Assembly: GCF_001279005.1 (NCBI RefSeq)
Contig: NZ_LGCN01000085.1
Span: forward strand, 124,001 to 188,000
From: Streptomyces caelestis
GTDB taxonomy: Bacteria > Actinomycetota > Actinomycetes > Streptomycetales > Streptomycetaceae
DNA: 64,000 nucleotides
Direction: 5' to 3'
The first letter of the stretch is position 1; every line of letters starts with the position of its first letter. Made by a program: the position numbers and the translations under genes. Positions 55,520 to 64,000 of this stretch are shown piece by piece. The notes beneath the pieces are model-generated. The model was given only the letters and a program-made list of their open reading frames with translations, had not been told where the DNA came from and searched no databases.

Positions 55520-55936
55520 ATGGCCGCTGTGCACTACGAGAGCTACACCCAGGCGCGCGCCCATCTGAAGGACCTCCTCGACGCGGCCGACGAGGGGCGG
55601 GTGGCGACCGTGCGCCGTGACTCCGGCCGCTCGGCAGTCGTGGACGTCGAGCGACTGCGCCGCTACCTGTCGCTCGTGTGCCCCTCGAAGGCCGAGGTGG
55701 TCGCGGAGGCGGGCGGCTGGTCCGTCTTCCTGCCCGGCCTGCCGCTGGCAGCCGACGGGGCCACGTTCGATGAAGCGATAGGGGAGATGGTCCAGGTCCT
55801 GCGCGAGTATGCCGAGGACTGGCAGGACAGGCTGCGGGTCGCCCCCAACCACGCGGAGAACTGGGGTCTGGTACAGCTGATCGCCCTCAGCGAGGACGGA
55901 CAACTGCGCGACTGGCTGGTGGGTGCTCCACAGTGA
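55520..55936 (+). CDS. Phd/YefM-type antitoxin
   Basis: A 138-residue protein. The N-terminal ~60 residues (Glu-Ser-Tyr-Thr-Gln-Ala-Arg-Ala-His-Leu-Lys-Asp-Leu-Leu-Asp-Ala-Ala, then Val-Arg-Arg-Asp-Ser-Gly-Arg-Ser-Ala-Val-Val) form a Phd/YefM DNA-binding fold; the C-terminal part resembles a HicB-like helical segment. GAGGAGG lies 7 bp before ATG 55520. The toxin GTG overlaps its stop by 4 bp. It would bind its toxin and the iteron site upstream. Confidence 0.82.
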   Translation: MAAVHYESYTQARAHLKDLLDAADEGRVATVRRDSGRSAVVDVERLRRYLSLVCPSKAEVVAEAGGWSVFLPGLPLAADGATFDEAIGEMVQVLREYAEDWQDRLRVAPNHAENWGLVQLIALSEDGQLRDWLVGAPQ

Positions 55937-56358
55937 CCTGGCCCCAACCCGACCGTGAGAACCACGATCGTTTCTGCCGCGTCGAGAAGTGGGAACGCGT
56001 CCGGGATTCCCGCGGGCGCACCGGCACCCATCATGTGACCTACGAACTCACCTTGCACGACGGCAGGATCCTGCGAACGAGAATCTCGCACCCGGTGGAC
56101 CGCACGGCGTACGGCCCCGCCATGTGGCGACACATCCTGCGGGACCAACTGGACGTCACCGAGGACGAGTTCTGGGCCTGCGCACAGCAGGGCGAACTGC
56201 CTGACCGGGGCGCTCCCGAGCCGCCACGCGAGGCACTCCCCGCCGACCTGGTGCATCTGCTCATTCACCGCGTGGGCGTCGGCGAGGACGCCGTGGCAAG
56301 GATGACCAAGGAGGAGGCGGTCGCGAGGCTCCAGGAGTACTGGACGGACGGGAGCTGA
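55933..56358 (+). CDS. Toxin-antitoxin partner, cytotoxic translational repressor type
   Basis: A 141-residue basic/aromatic-rich protein of a Streptomyces family annotated as cytotoxic translational repressor: Arg-Phe-Cys-Arg-Val-Glu-Lys-Trp-Glu, Thr-His-His-Val-Thr-Tyr-Glu-Leu, Arg-Thr-Arg-Ile-Ser-His-Pro-Val-Asp, and Trp-Arg-His-Ile-Leu-Arg-Asp-Gln-Leu. It is translationally coupled to the antitoxin (GTGA). The catalytic residues are not established; RelE-like ribosome targeting is a family inference. Confidence 0.7.
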   Translation: MTWPQPDRENHDRFCRVEKWERVRDSRGRTGTHHVTYELTLHDGRILRTRISHPVDRTAYGPAMWRHILRDQLDVTEDEFWACAQQGELPDRGAPEPPREALPADLVHLLIHRVGVGEDAVARMTKEEAVARLQEYWTDGS

Positions 56359-56541
56359 GCCCGCGCTTCGACGCGAAAGGCGGAACCGATGTCCGCCAAG
56401 GGAACTCGCCCGCCCTGCGAAGGTCTCCCAGCCCGTGCTCGACGAAGATGTCCACGCCGTCCGTCGCGCCCGCCTGCGGATCTCGCATCGTCGCACATCG
56501 AGTCTCCCGTCCGGGGACCGATCGCACACCCGCCCATCGGC

Positions 56542-57429
56542 TCAGCAGGCGGCACGGAGACGGCTCCCCGAGCGGCAGCTTCGGCACCGTCCGGGTTCCG
56601 GTGCGCGGAACGCCTTGTCGCAGCCGTCGCAGGTCTGGAAGGGGAGGACGGCGGGGCGTTCGTCGCGGGGTGTCGGTGAGAGGGGCGGTGCGGGCAGCGG
56701 TGTCTCGCGCAGGCGGTAGGCGAGGATGCCCGCCGGACGGGTCAGGAAGCGGTCGGGGAGGCCTTCGGTCAGCAGCTTGACGATCTGCACCGTTCCCAGG
56801 CCTGCCGCGAGCCACCGGGAGACGGCCGGCGCCAGCCGGGCGGCTTCCCGCACGGACAGGAGCAGCCGGGGATCGACCCGCTGCAGTGCGGTGAGCACGG
56901 CGACGGCCCGGGGGTCGGCGTCGGCGAGCGACGACGGCTCCGGTTCTGGCTCCGGGACGGTGGTGGCCGGTGCGGTGACCGGGCGCTTCCGGGGCCCTCG
57001 CGGGGTCGGTGGCTCGGGCGGTCCGTCCGGGTCCGGGTCCAGGTCCGGGTCCGGGTCGGGGTCCGTTCGCGGATCGCCGCCGCCCGGGACGTCGTAGAAG
57101 TACGTCCGGGTGCGGATCTGCCCGGTGGGCAGGCGCTCGCGGCGGCGTTCCAGGTAGCCGGCGGCCTCCAGCTCCCGCAGGGCCCGGGAGATCAGGATCT
57201 CGCCCTCGGTGAAGTGCGCGCACAGGGCGGCGATGGACACGGGGGTGCCGGTGGGCAGGGAGAGGATGTAGACCGCGACGCCGACGGTGACCGCGCTGCC
57301 GCGCCGCTGGGCGAGGGCGTTGGGGATCACGGTGAAGTCGGCGGTGAGGCGGGTGCGTACGTGGATCACGCCGGAAGTCGGGACTCCGGCGTCGGCGCGC
57401 AGGCGCGCGTTAGACTGCGGATCAGCCAT
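56542..57429 (-). CDS. Helix-turn-helix protein, paralogue type of module A
   Basis: A 295-residue protein. The N-terminal ~100 residues form a winged HTH (Val-Ser-Ile-Ala-Ala-Leu-Cys-Ala-His-Phe, Ala-Leu-Arg-Glu-Leu-Glu-Ala-Ala-Gly-Tyr-Leu-Glu-Arg-Arg). A linker of Asp-Pro repeats follows. Near the C-terminus Cys-Asp-Gly-Cys and Cys-Arg-Ser-Cys form a probable zinc site, paralleling the gene at 15003-16025. Regulatory role inferred; no target known. Confidence 0.75.
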   Translation of the reverse strand: MADPQSNARLRADAGVPTSGVIHVRTRLTADFTVIPNALAQRRGSAVTVGVAVYILSLPTGTPVSIAALCAHFTEGEILISRALRELEAAGYLERRRERLPTGQIRTRTYFYDVPGGGDPRTDPDPDPDLDPDPDGPPEPPTPRGPRKRPVTAPATTVPEPEPEPSSLADADPRAVAVLTALQRVDPRLLLSVREAARLAPAVSRWLAAGLGTVQIVKLLTEGLPDRFLTRPAGILAYRLRETPLPAPPLSPTPRDERPAVLPFQTCDGCDKAFRAPEPGRCRSCRSGSRLRAAC

Positions 57430-57664
57430 CGGGAAGGTTCTGCTTCCTGATCGGTGAGGCCCTCGTTCCGGGACGGCGAATCCCGGGCGGGGGCCGCATG
57501 TGTCTGCGGTTGCTGCGGCGAACGTAACCGCCCGATTCCCGCACCTGCAAGCCAGTCACTCGCACGGGTGACGCGGGCCTTCCGGCGGGGAGGGTGGGCG
57601 GGCGGGTAGTTCTTTCCCCCGGTTCTTTGGGGAGGTCAGTGGCCCACCGGCCCCTCGCGGACGA

Positions 57665-57704
57665 GGCACCGGCGGACCCGTACAAGGGCCCGCGACCGGT
57701 GCCC
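57665..57704 (-). terminator. Hairpin after DUF397 copy A
   Basis: GGCACCGG and CCGGTGCC with an inner partial stem, just past the DUF397 stop on the minus strand. Confidence 0.45.
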
Positions 57705-57711
57705 CGTCGAC

Positions 57712-57930
57712 TCAGACGCGGTGGCGGTCGGTCTTCAACTCGCCTATGAACGCGGCCCAGGAGACGGCTTCGAAGCACAGTGCCGGACCGTGCGGGGCCT
57801 TGCTGTCACGGACGGGGACGACGGCTCGAAACCCGTCGGCCACTTCCACGCAGTTGCCGCCTTCCTGATTGCTGTAGCTGCTCCTGCGCCACACGGCGAC
57901 GCTCGGATCAGGACGGGACGTTCGCTCCAC
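57712..57930 (-). CDS. DUF397 protein, tandem copy A
   Basis: A 72-residue DUF397 protein: Val-Ala-Val-Trp-Arg-Arg-Ser-Ser-Tyr-Ser-Asn-Gln-Glu-Gly-Gly-Asn-Cys-Val-Glu-Val, Val-Arg-Asp-Ser-Lys, Trp-Ala-Ala-Phe. GAGGGG lies 7 bp before the GTG. It is nearly identical to copy B immediately upstream. Confidence 0.92.
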   Translation of the reverse strand: MERTSRPDPSVAVWRRSSYSNQEGGNCVEVADGFRAVVPVRDSKAPHGPALCFEAVSWAAFIGELKTDRHRV

Positions 57931-58166
57931 GGTTGCACCCCTCAGGGACGGCGATGCCCGGTCTTCAACTCGCCTATGAACGCGGCCCAGGAAGCGACTT
58001 CGAAGCGCAACGCCGGACCGTGCGGGGCCTTGCTGTCACGGACGGGGACGACGCCGGGGAATCCGTCCGCCACCTCCACGCAATTGCCGCCTTCCTGATT
58101 GCTGTAGCTGCTCCTGCGCCACACGGCGACGCTCAGATCGGGATGGGACTTTCGCTCCACGGTTGT
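57731..58166. repeat. 230-bp-period tandem duplication of DUF397 gene
   Basis: About 206 bp at 57731-57936 recurs at 57961-58166 with a few differences, duplicating the entire gene and its ribosome-site-proximal bases. Confidence 0.9.
57942..58160 (-). CDS. DUF397 protein, tandem copy B
   Basis: A 72-residue protein differing from copy A at a dozen or so positions. GGAGGG, 7 bp before the GTG, lies in the codons of the XRE gene's 3' end; the XRE frame continues 125 bp over this gene in another frame. Confidence 0.92.
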   Translation of the reverse strand: MERKSHPDLSVAVWRRSSYSNQEGGNCVEVADGFPGVVPVRDSKAPHGPALRFEVASWAAFIGELKTGHRRP

Positions 58167-58980
58167 AGCCCTCCATCACGGATCGGATCATGTCGAGGGA
58201 CATGAGCGGGGGCAGAGCTGCCGCCCGCAGCCGATCGTAGGTCAGCGCGAAGCTCCTGACCTCGTGCGGATCCTCCACGAGTTGCCCGTAATGCGCGCCC
58301 TCCGTGTAGGCGACCTCCGAGCCGTCCGGCAGGGTGAGGAGTGTGAGAGAGCCACCCATGACCTCGTGCTCGCCCTGGTTGAAGGGCAGCACCTGCACGG
58401 TGATGTGAGGTTCCGATCCAATCCCGAGCAGCCGCGCCAACTGCTCATGCATCACCGGCTTACCGCCGACAGGACGCCTGAGCACCGACTCATCGAGAAC
58501 CACCCACAGATCGGGGCGATCGGGCATGCCGAGACGCTCCTGCCGTCCCATACGGACACCGACCCGCTCCTCCAACTGCTCCTCGTTACCGAGCGTTCGA
58601 CCGACTTTCAGTACAGCTCGCGCGTACGCTTCCGTCTGCAACAAGCCCGGGACCACATGCGCCGCATACTCGCGGACGACCACCGCCCGCTCCGAGTGCT
58701 CCATGAACTTCCGCGACCAGTCCGGGAACGCCTCCCGGTACACGTACGGCCAGAGCTCGACGAGCAGGTCGTCCGCCCCGAGGGCGGCATCCAGTGCACG
58801 CGCCAGCTCCAGCGTCGGCTTCGCCCCCGACGCCCGCTCGATCTGGGTGATCCGCGTGCCCACCACGTGCGTCCTGGTGCCGAGCTCGGCCTGGGTCAGT
58901 CCGGCCGCCGTACGGAGCCTGCGCACCCGCGCCCCGAACAGGGCCGCCATCGACGCGCTGGGGTCAATTGCGTTGGCCAA
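58036..58980 (-). CDS. XRE-family regulator with DUF5753 domain, abnormal C-terminus
   Basis: About 314 residues from TTG 58980, or 304 from ATG 58950. HTH: Val-Arg-Arg-Leu-Arg-Thr-Ala-Ala-Gly-Leu-Thr-Gln-Ala-Glu-Leu, then Ile-Thr-Gln-Ile-Glu-Arg; DUF5753: Val-Pro-Gly-Leu-Leu-Gln-Thr-Glu-Ala-Tyr-Ala-Arg, Val-Gln-Val-Leu-Pro-Phe. Domain similarity ends near Ile-Arg-Ser-Val-Met-Glu-Gly-Tyr-Asn, but the frame runs 40 more Arg/Gln-rich residues over the DUF397 gene, so the normal stop seems lost. GGAAG lies 7 bp before the TTG. Confidence 0.83.
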   Translation of the reverse strand: MANAIDPSASMAALFGARVRRLRTAAGLTQAELGTRTHVVGTRITQIERASGAKPTLELARALDAALGADDLLVELWPYVYREAFPDWSRKFMEHSERAVVVREYAAHVVPGLLQTEAYARAVLKVGRTLGNEEQLEERVGVRMGRQERLGMPDRPDLWVVLDESVLRRPVGGKPVMHEQLARLLGIGSEPHITVQVLPFNQGEHEVMGGSLTLLTLPDGSEVAYTEGAHYGQLVEDPHEVRSFALTYDRLRAAALPPLMSLDMIRSVMEGYNRGAKVPSRSERRRVAQEQLQQSGRRQLRGGGGRIPRRRPRP

Positions 58981-59125
58981 AGCGTCACTTCCGTTCCTTA
59001 TGGCCTGAAAGGTAAGTCCGCGCCCTCTGTCGAGCGTAGGGCGATCGGACGATCCTTGAACACGGAATGTGATGACTCGTGTACACCACGAGACGTCTGT
59101 GCTCGACAGGCAAGGACGGAAAGCC

Positions 59126-59626
59126 GTGCTGACAGGAACGACCACTCACCAGGACGAGCCGGAACGGGGCGCCGCCCCCGTCGCCGCGGAGGCACGCGGA
59201 CAGTTCGCCTCCTCGCCGCGGGGCGCGCGGCTCGCCCGGCGGCACGCCGTGCGGTGGATGGAGGAGTGGGGCCACCCGCCGGCGTCGGACGCGTCGTGCG
59301 CGGTCGCCCTCGTCGTCGGGGAACTCGCGGCGAACGCCGTACGACACGGCCGGGTCCCCGGACACGACTTCGGCCTGCGGATCGCCCTCGACGCGGTGAC
59401 GGGCCTGGTGCGGGTCGAGGTCGCGGACGCCGCCGCCGCGAAGCGACCGCCCGAATGCGCGCCCTCGTCGTGTCCCGAAGGCGAGTCCGGCCGGGGTCTG
59501 CTCCTGGTGGAGGCCCTGGCCCTGCGCTGGGGAACGGAACCTCGCCGGCCCGTCGGCAAGACGGTGTGGGCGGAGGTGTCCACGGAGCCGGTGAGTACCT
59601 GTACGAGTACCCGTACTCATGTCTGA
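59126..59626 (+). CDS. HATPase_c protein, anti-sigma/regulatory kinase type
   Basis: A 166-residue soluble GHKL ATPase resembling anti-sigma serine kinases. N box: Val-Val-Gly-Glu-Leu-Ala-Ala-Asn-Ala-Val-Arg-His-Gly near residue 73; G box: Ser-Gly-Arg-Gly-Leu-Leu-Leu-Val-Glu-Ala. GTG 59126 follows AAGGACGGAAAG; upstream in-frame starts at 59069-59072 lack a site. Such proteins often accompany XRE/DUF397 pairs in Streptomyces; here it is divergent from one. Confidence 0.88.
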   Translation: MLTGTTTHQDEPERGAAPVAAEARGQFASSPRGARLARRHAVRWMEEWGHPPASDASCAVALVVGELAANAVRHGRVPGHDFGLRIALDAVTGLVRVEVADAAAAKRPPECAPSSCPEGESGRGLLLVEALALRWGTEPRRPVGKTVWAEVSTEPVSTCTSTRTHV

Positions 59627-59684
59627 GCGAGCCCTTCGGGTCACTGTGGTGATCATCAACCCGTACCGGCTCGAAGGGCCTTCC

Positions 59685-60344
59685 ATGTCGACCTCTCCTC
59701 GCCACCGTGCGCGGCAGTTCCTCGCGCTCGCCACGGGCGGCCTGCTCGCCCGGTGCTATCTGGCCGTCGTCGCCCTCGGCGTCCTGGTTCTGTTCGTCGC
59801 CCCGGACAGCCCGTACGCCATGGCGCCGGCGCTGCTCACGGCGCCGCTCTCCTTCCTGCCCGTGGCCCTCCCGTTCGGAGCCGGGACCGCGGGAGGCGGG
59901 GCGGCCGAGGTGGTGGCCGCCGGGCTGTGGGGCGGGTGGCTGCTGCTGTGCGCCCTGGTGAACGCCGCCGCGCTCGGCGCGCTCGCCCGCAGGCAGGACC
60001 GGGCGCCCTCCGTGCGCCCGCCCGGGCGGCGGACGCTGCTCGCGGCCGCCGTGGACAACTGGCCCGCGCGGGGCTACGTCGCCGTGGTCGCGGCGGCGCT
60101 GGGTTTCTTCCTGTACGCCGTGCTGCTGTCCCCGGATCCCGGTTTCGCGGCGATATGGCCCCTCCTCGCGGCGGCGCCGCTCAGCTTCCTCGCCGTAGCG
60201 GTCCCGGTACCCGCCGAGTACTCCTCGCTCCCCTGGCTGGGCTCGCTGGTCTTCTTCGTCGGCGTGGTCCTGGCGGGGCTGGTCAACGCCGTGCTGGTCG
60301 GCCTGCTCACCCGGAGGCTGAGGGTCCGGCCCGCAGGGCGGTGA
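59685..60344 (+). CDS. Membrane protein with two homologous halves
   Basis: A 219-residue protein of unknown function with six hydrophobic helices. Each half carries the same pattern: Ala-Arg-(Cys/Gly)-Tyr-(Leu/Val)-Ala-Val-Val-Ala, Ala-Pro-Leu-Ser-Phe-Leu-(Pro/Ala)-Val-Ala, and a final Leu-Val-Asn-Ala, followed by an Arg-rich loop. So it arose by internal duplication. ATG 59685 has AAGGG about 8 bp ahead. It converges with the DUF1707 gene 9 bp away. Confidence 0.75.
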   Translation: MSTSPRHRARQFLALATGGLLARCYLAVVALGVLVLFVAPDSPYAMAPALLTAPLSFLPVALPFGAGTAGGGAAEVVAAGLWGGWLLLCALVNAAALGALARRQDRAPSVRPPGRRTLLAAAVDNWPARGYVAVVAAALGFFLYAVLLSPDPGFAAIWPLLAAAPLSFLAVAVPVPAEYSSLPWLGSLVFFVGVVLAGLVNAVLVGLLTRRLRVRPAGR

Positions 60345-60353
60345 GGCGGGCGG

Positions 60354-60974
60354 CTAGTCCCGCACCGGGTTGCCGTTCAGCTTGCGCCGCTCCCAGCGGT
60401 TGGGGTGGCGGACGACCACTCCCGCCATGCCGCCGGACCCGGTGAGCCGGATCAGCGGGGTGCCCGGGAGCCGGTCGGACGTGGTCCTGTCCTTCAGGCC
60501 GCCGATGCCGGGGTCCAGGGCGCCGGTGTCCGCGGCCCAGCCGTCGGGGATGACGATCGTGACACCGGCCGCCTCCCCGTACGCCTCCACCGTGACCTCC
60601 GGGAGGCGGCACTCGGCCCGGGTGAAGTCGAGCTTCACACCCCCCAGGCCTCCGTGGGCGATCACGTGTCCGGGGACCTCCCAGCGTCCGGGGCCCCGGG
60701 ACGCTCCGTGGAGGCCGCCCTTGAGCACCAGGGGCGGCTGCCGGCTCCCGGGGGGCTCCCGCCGCGGCAGGTCGGCGGTCAGGACGGCCAGCTCGGCGTA
60801 GGTCTTGGAGGTCAGCGCCTGCTCCAGGCGCGCGTCCAGCTCGTCGAGGTCGATGCGCCCCTCGGCCGCCGCGTCGCGCAGCTGCTCCACCACCGCTTCC
60901 CGGTCGTCGTGGGAGGCGCGGAGCTCGCCCGGGGGAACGGGGTGCGGGAAGGGCTCCGGAGACTGGGCTGTCAT
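60354..60974 (-). CDS. DUF1707 protein with LiaF-like C-terminal domain
   Basis: A 206-residue protein. DUF1707 (~12-65) shows Leu-Arg-Ala-Ser-His-Asp-Asp-Arg-Glu and Ala-Ala-Ala-Glu-Gly-Arg-Ile-Asp-Leu-Asp-Glu-Leu-Asp-Ala-Arg-Leu; the C-terminal half (Gly-Gly-Val-Lys-Leu-Asp-Phe, Val-Thr-Ile-Val-Ile-Pro) resembles the beta-helical cell-wall stress domain of LiaF-type proteins. No membrane helix is apparent between them. Role likely in envelope stress, inferred. GTG 60980 is an alternative start. Confidence 0.85.
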   Translation of the reverse strand: MTAQSPEPFPHPVPPGELRASHDDREAVVEQLRDAAAEGRIDLDELDARLEQALTSKTYAELAVLTADLPRREPPGSRQPPLVLKGGLHGASRGPGRWEVPGHVIAHGGLGGVKLDFTRAECRLPEVTVEAYGEAAGVTIVIPDGWAADTGALDPGIGGLKDRTTSDRLPGTPLIRLTGSGGMAGVVVRHPNRWERRKLNGNPVRD

Positions 60975-61018
60975 GGGCACAAGAATAAGCAGCCGACGGG
61001 CCGAACGGACCGGGCACG

Positions 61019-61076
61019 GGAGAGCCCGCCCCCGGGACCGGCCGTGGTGCGGTCGGTGTCGGGGGGCGGGCTCTCC
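61019..61076 (-). terminator. YbjN terminator
   Basis: 15-bp perfect arms (GGAGAGCCCGCCCCC and its complement) around a 28-base loop, 28 bp beyond the YbjN stop. Confidence 0.85.
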
Positions 61077-61104
61077 TCGCGTACGGCGCGTGTACCGAGA
61101 CGGA

Positions 61105-61632
61105 CTACTCGTCGTCCTCGGGCTTGTCCGCCTCGTTGATCTCCTGCTCCAGGCCGAGCTGCTCGACCAGCCACTTGTCGAACTCGATCGCGGCCCGCAC
61201 CCAGCTCACCGTCGACGAGACGAAGTGCTCCAGGCTGACGCCCATGCCGATCAGCATCTGGGCCTCACCGATGAGGCGGACCGTGCCGTCGTCGTGGGTG
61301 TGGGTGTAGACCTTGGGCCACAGGGTGCGCCGGTTCCAGTCGTCGACGGACTCGAGCAGCTGCGGCTTCTCGTCGATCTGGTGCGGCCGGTCGTAGAACG
61401 TCCGGACGGAGAAGATCTGCTGGTCGCCCTCACCGCGGAACATGAAGTAGGTGCGGAACTGCTCCCACGGCGCCGCGAGGTCACCCTCGTCGTCGACGAC
61501 GTACTTGAGCTCCATCTGGTCGAGGAGCTGCTTCACGAGGTCCTGGTCCGGGACGACGGGGCCCGCCGGTCCTTGCGGCTGCGGCTCGGGCTGGCCCCCG
61601 AAATTCGGGATCGAGGACGGATCGATGGTCAT
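61105..61632 (-). CDS. YbjN domain-containing protein
   Basis: A 175-residue soluble acidic protein with the YbjN/T3SS-chaperone-like fold: Trp-Glu-Gln-Phe-Arg-Thr-Tyr-Phe-Met-Phe, Asp-Asp-Trp-Asn-Arg-Arg-Thr-Leu-Trp-Pro-Lys, and the amphipathic helix near residues 130-150. Function in actinobacteria unknown. It lies between clpB and DUF1707 genes and has its own terminator. Confidence 0.92.
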   Translation of the reverse strand: MTIDPSSIPNFGGQPEPQPQGPAGPVVPDQDLVKQLLDQMELKYVVDDEGDLAAPWEQFRTYFMFRGEGDQQIFSVRTFYDRPHQIDEKPQLLESVDDWNRRTLWPKVYTHTHDDGTVRLIGEAQMLIGMGVSLEHFVSSTVSWVRAAIEFDKWLVEQLGLEQEINEADKPEDDE

Positions 61633-61771
61633 ACTGGGACACTCCTACGTCGTCTGGCGTCCGGCCGTCGCTGAGACCAGACGTACATCCCACCCTCTCT
61701 CTCTTGCCCTGTGCCGGGCAACCTGCCCCGGCCGACAGCCGCCGTCGAATCGGCCGTCGGCGCGAATGGCG

Positions 61772-61807
61772 GGGTCCCGTCCCGGCCCCTCGGCCGGGAC
61801 GGGACCC
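61772..61807 (-). terminator. clpB terminator
   Basis: 16-bp perfect arms (GGGTCCCGTCCCGGCC and its complement) with a CCTC loop, 5 bp after the clpB stop. Confidence 0.9.
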
Positions 61808-61812
61808 CCGGG

Positions 61813-64000
<2,188 letters not shown>

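Overview
The window is high-GC DNA with Streptomyces codon use (GTG and TTG starts, frequent 4-bp stop/start overlaps). Its gene families and order are those of a Streptomyces chromosome core: asd-lysC, ybaB-recR, purA, fba, pyrE, clpB. Between the housekeeping genes sit small accessory modules: regulator/DUF397 sets, toxin-antitoxin genes, Uma2 nucleases and an insertion sequence. I saw no rRNA, tRNA or CRISPR.

Layout. 1-2.6 kb is accessory: the end of a NucA/NucB-type DNase gene, a DUF6461 gene, a zinc-ribbon gene remnant and an IS5-family element. 2.6-11.4 kb: a COG0701-type permease pair, a two-Rossmann ion-channel regulator, an S9 peptidase, a SURF1 protein, and a sigma factor with a membrane partner. 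11.8-14.2 kb: aspartate pathway (asd, lysC). 14.4-17.7 kb: accessory module A (Uma2, HTH protein, DUF397, XRE regulator, wrecked HigB-like toxin). 17.8-19.5 kb: DUF5063-recR-ybaB. 19.7-24.3 kb: SLATT protein, a membrane protein with a PstS-like domain, and a Ser/Thr kinase. 24.7-30.4 kb: aminotransferase, GntR regulator, a conserved hypothetical, purA and a diacylglycerol-kinase-like gene. 30.4-33.5 kb: GbsR/MarR regulator divergent from an ABC exporter. 33.5-41.9 kb: Uma2, cytochrome P450, and two paralogous histidine kinase/response regulator pairs in tandem behind an acyltransferase and a hydrolase. 42.0-45.1 kb: tryptophan-to-anthranilate (kynurenine) genes. 45.2-53.2 kb: DUF3151, MFS exporter, fba, pyrE, aldose epimerase, CoxG-like protein, membrane spermidine synthase-like protein, DUF2617. 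53.6-55.2 kb: a Cys/Gly-rich micro-membrane protein and a class I aminotransferase. 55.4-59.6 kb: accessory module B (Phd-type toxin-antitoxin pair, HTH protein, two tandem DUF397 genes, XRE regulator, HATPase anti-sigma-like protein). 59.7-64 kb: membrane protein, DUF1707 protein, YbjN protein and clpB (cut by the window edge).

Points of most interest. Modules A and B share the same gene types, and both carry fresh tandem duplications in their DUF397 genes (60-bp period in A, 230-bp period in B). The toxin gene of module A is broken but its palindromic operator survives. A 14-bp motif is shared by the upstream regions of the two tandem two-component units. A dispersed repeat family is present in three nested size forms; one copy supplies the end of a channel-regulator gene and another lies in frame inside a hydrolase N-terminus. 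The DNase/DUF6461 pair at the left edge looks like a possible effector/immunity pair. No single locus can be declared a new system from sequence alone; these are candidates.
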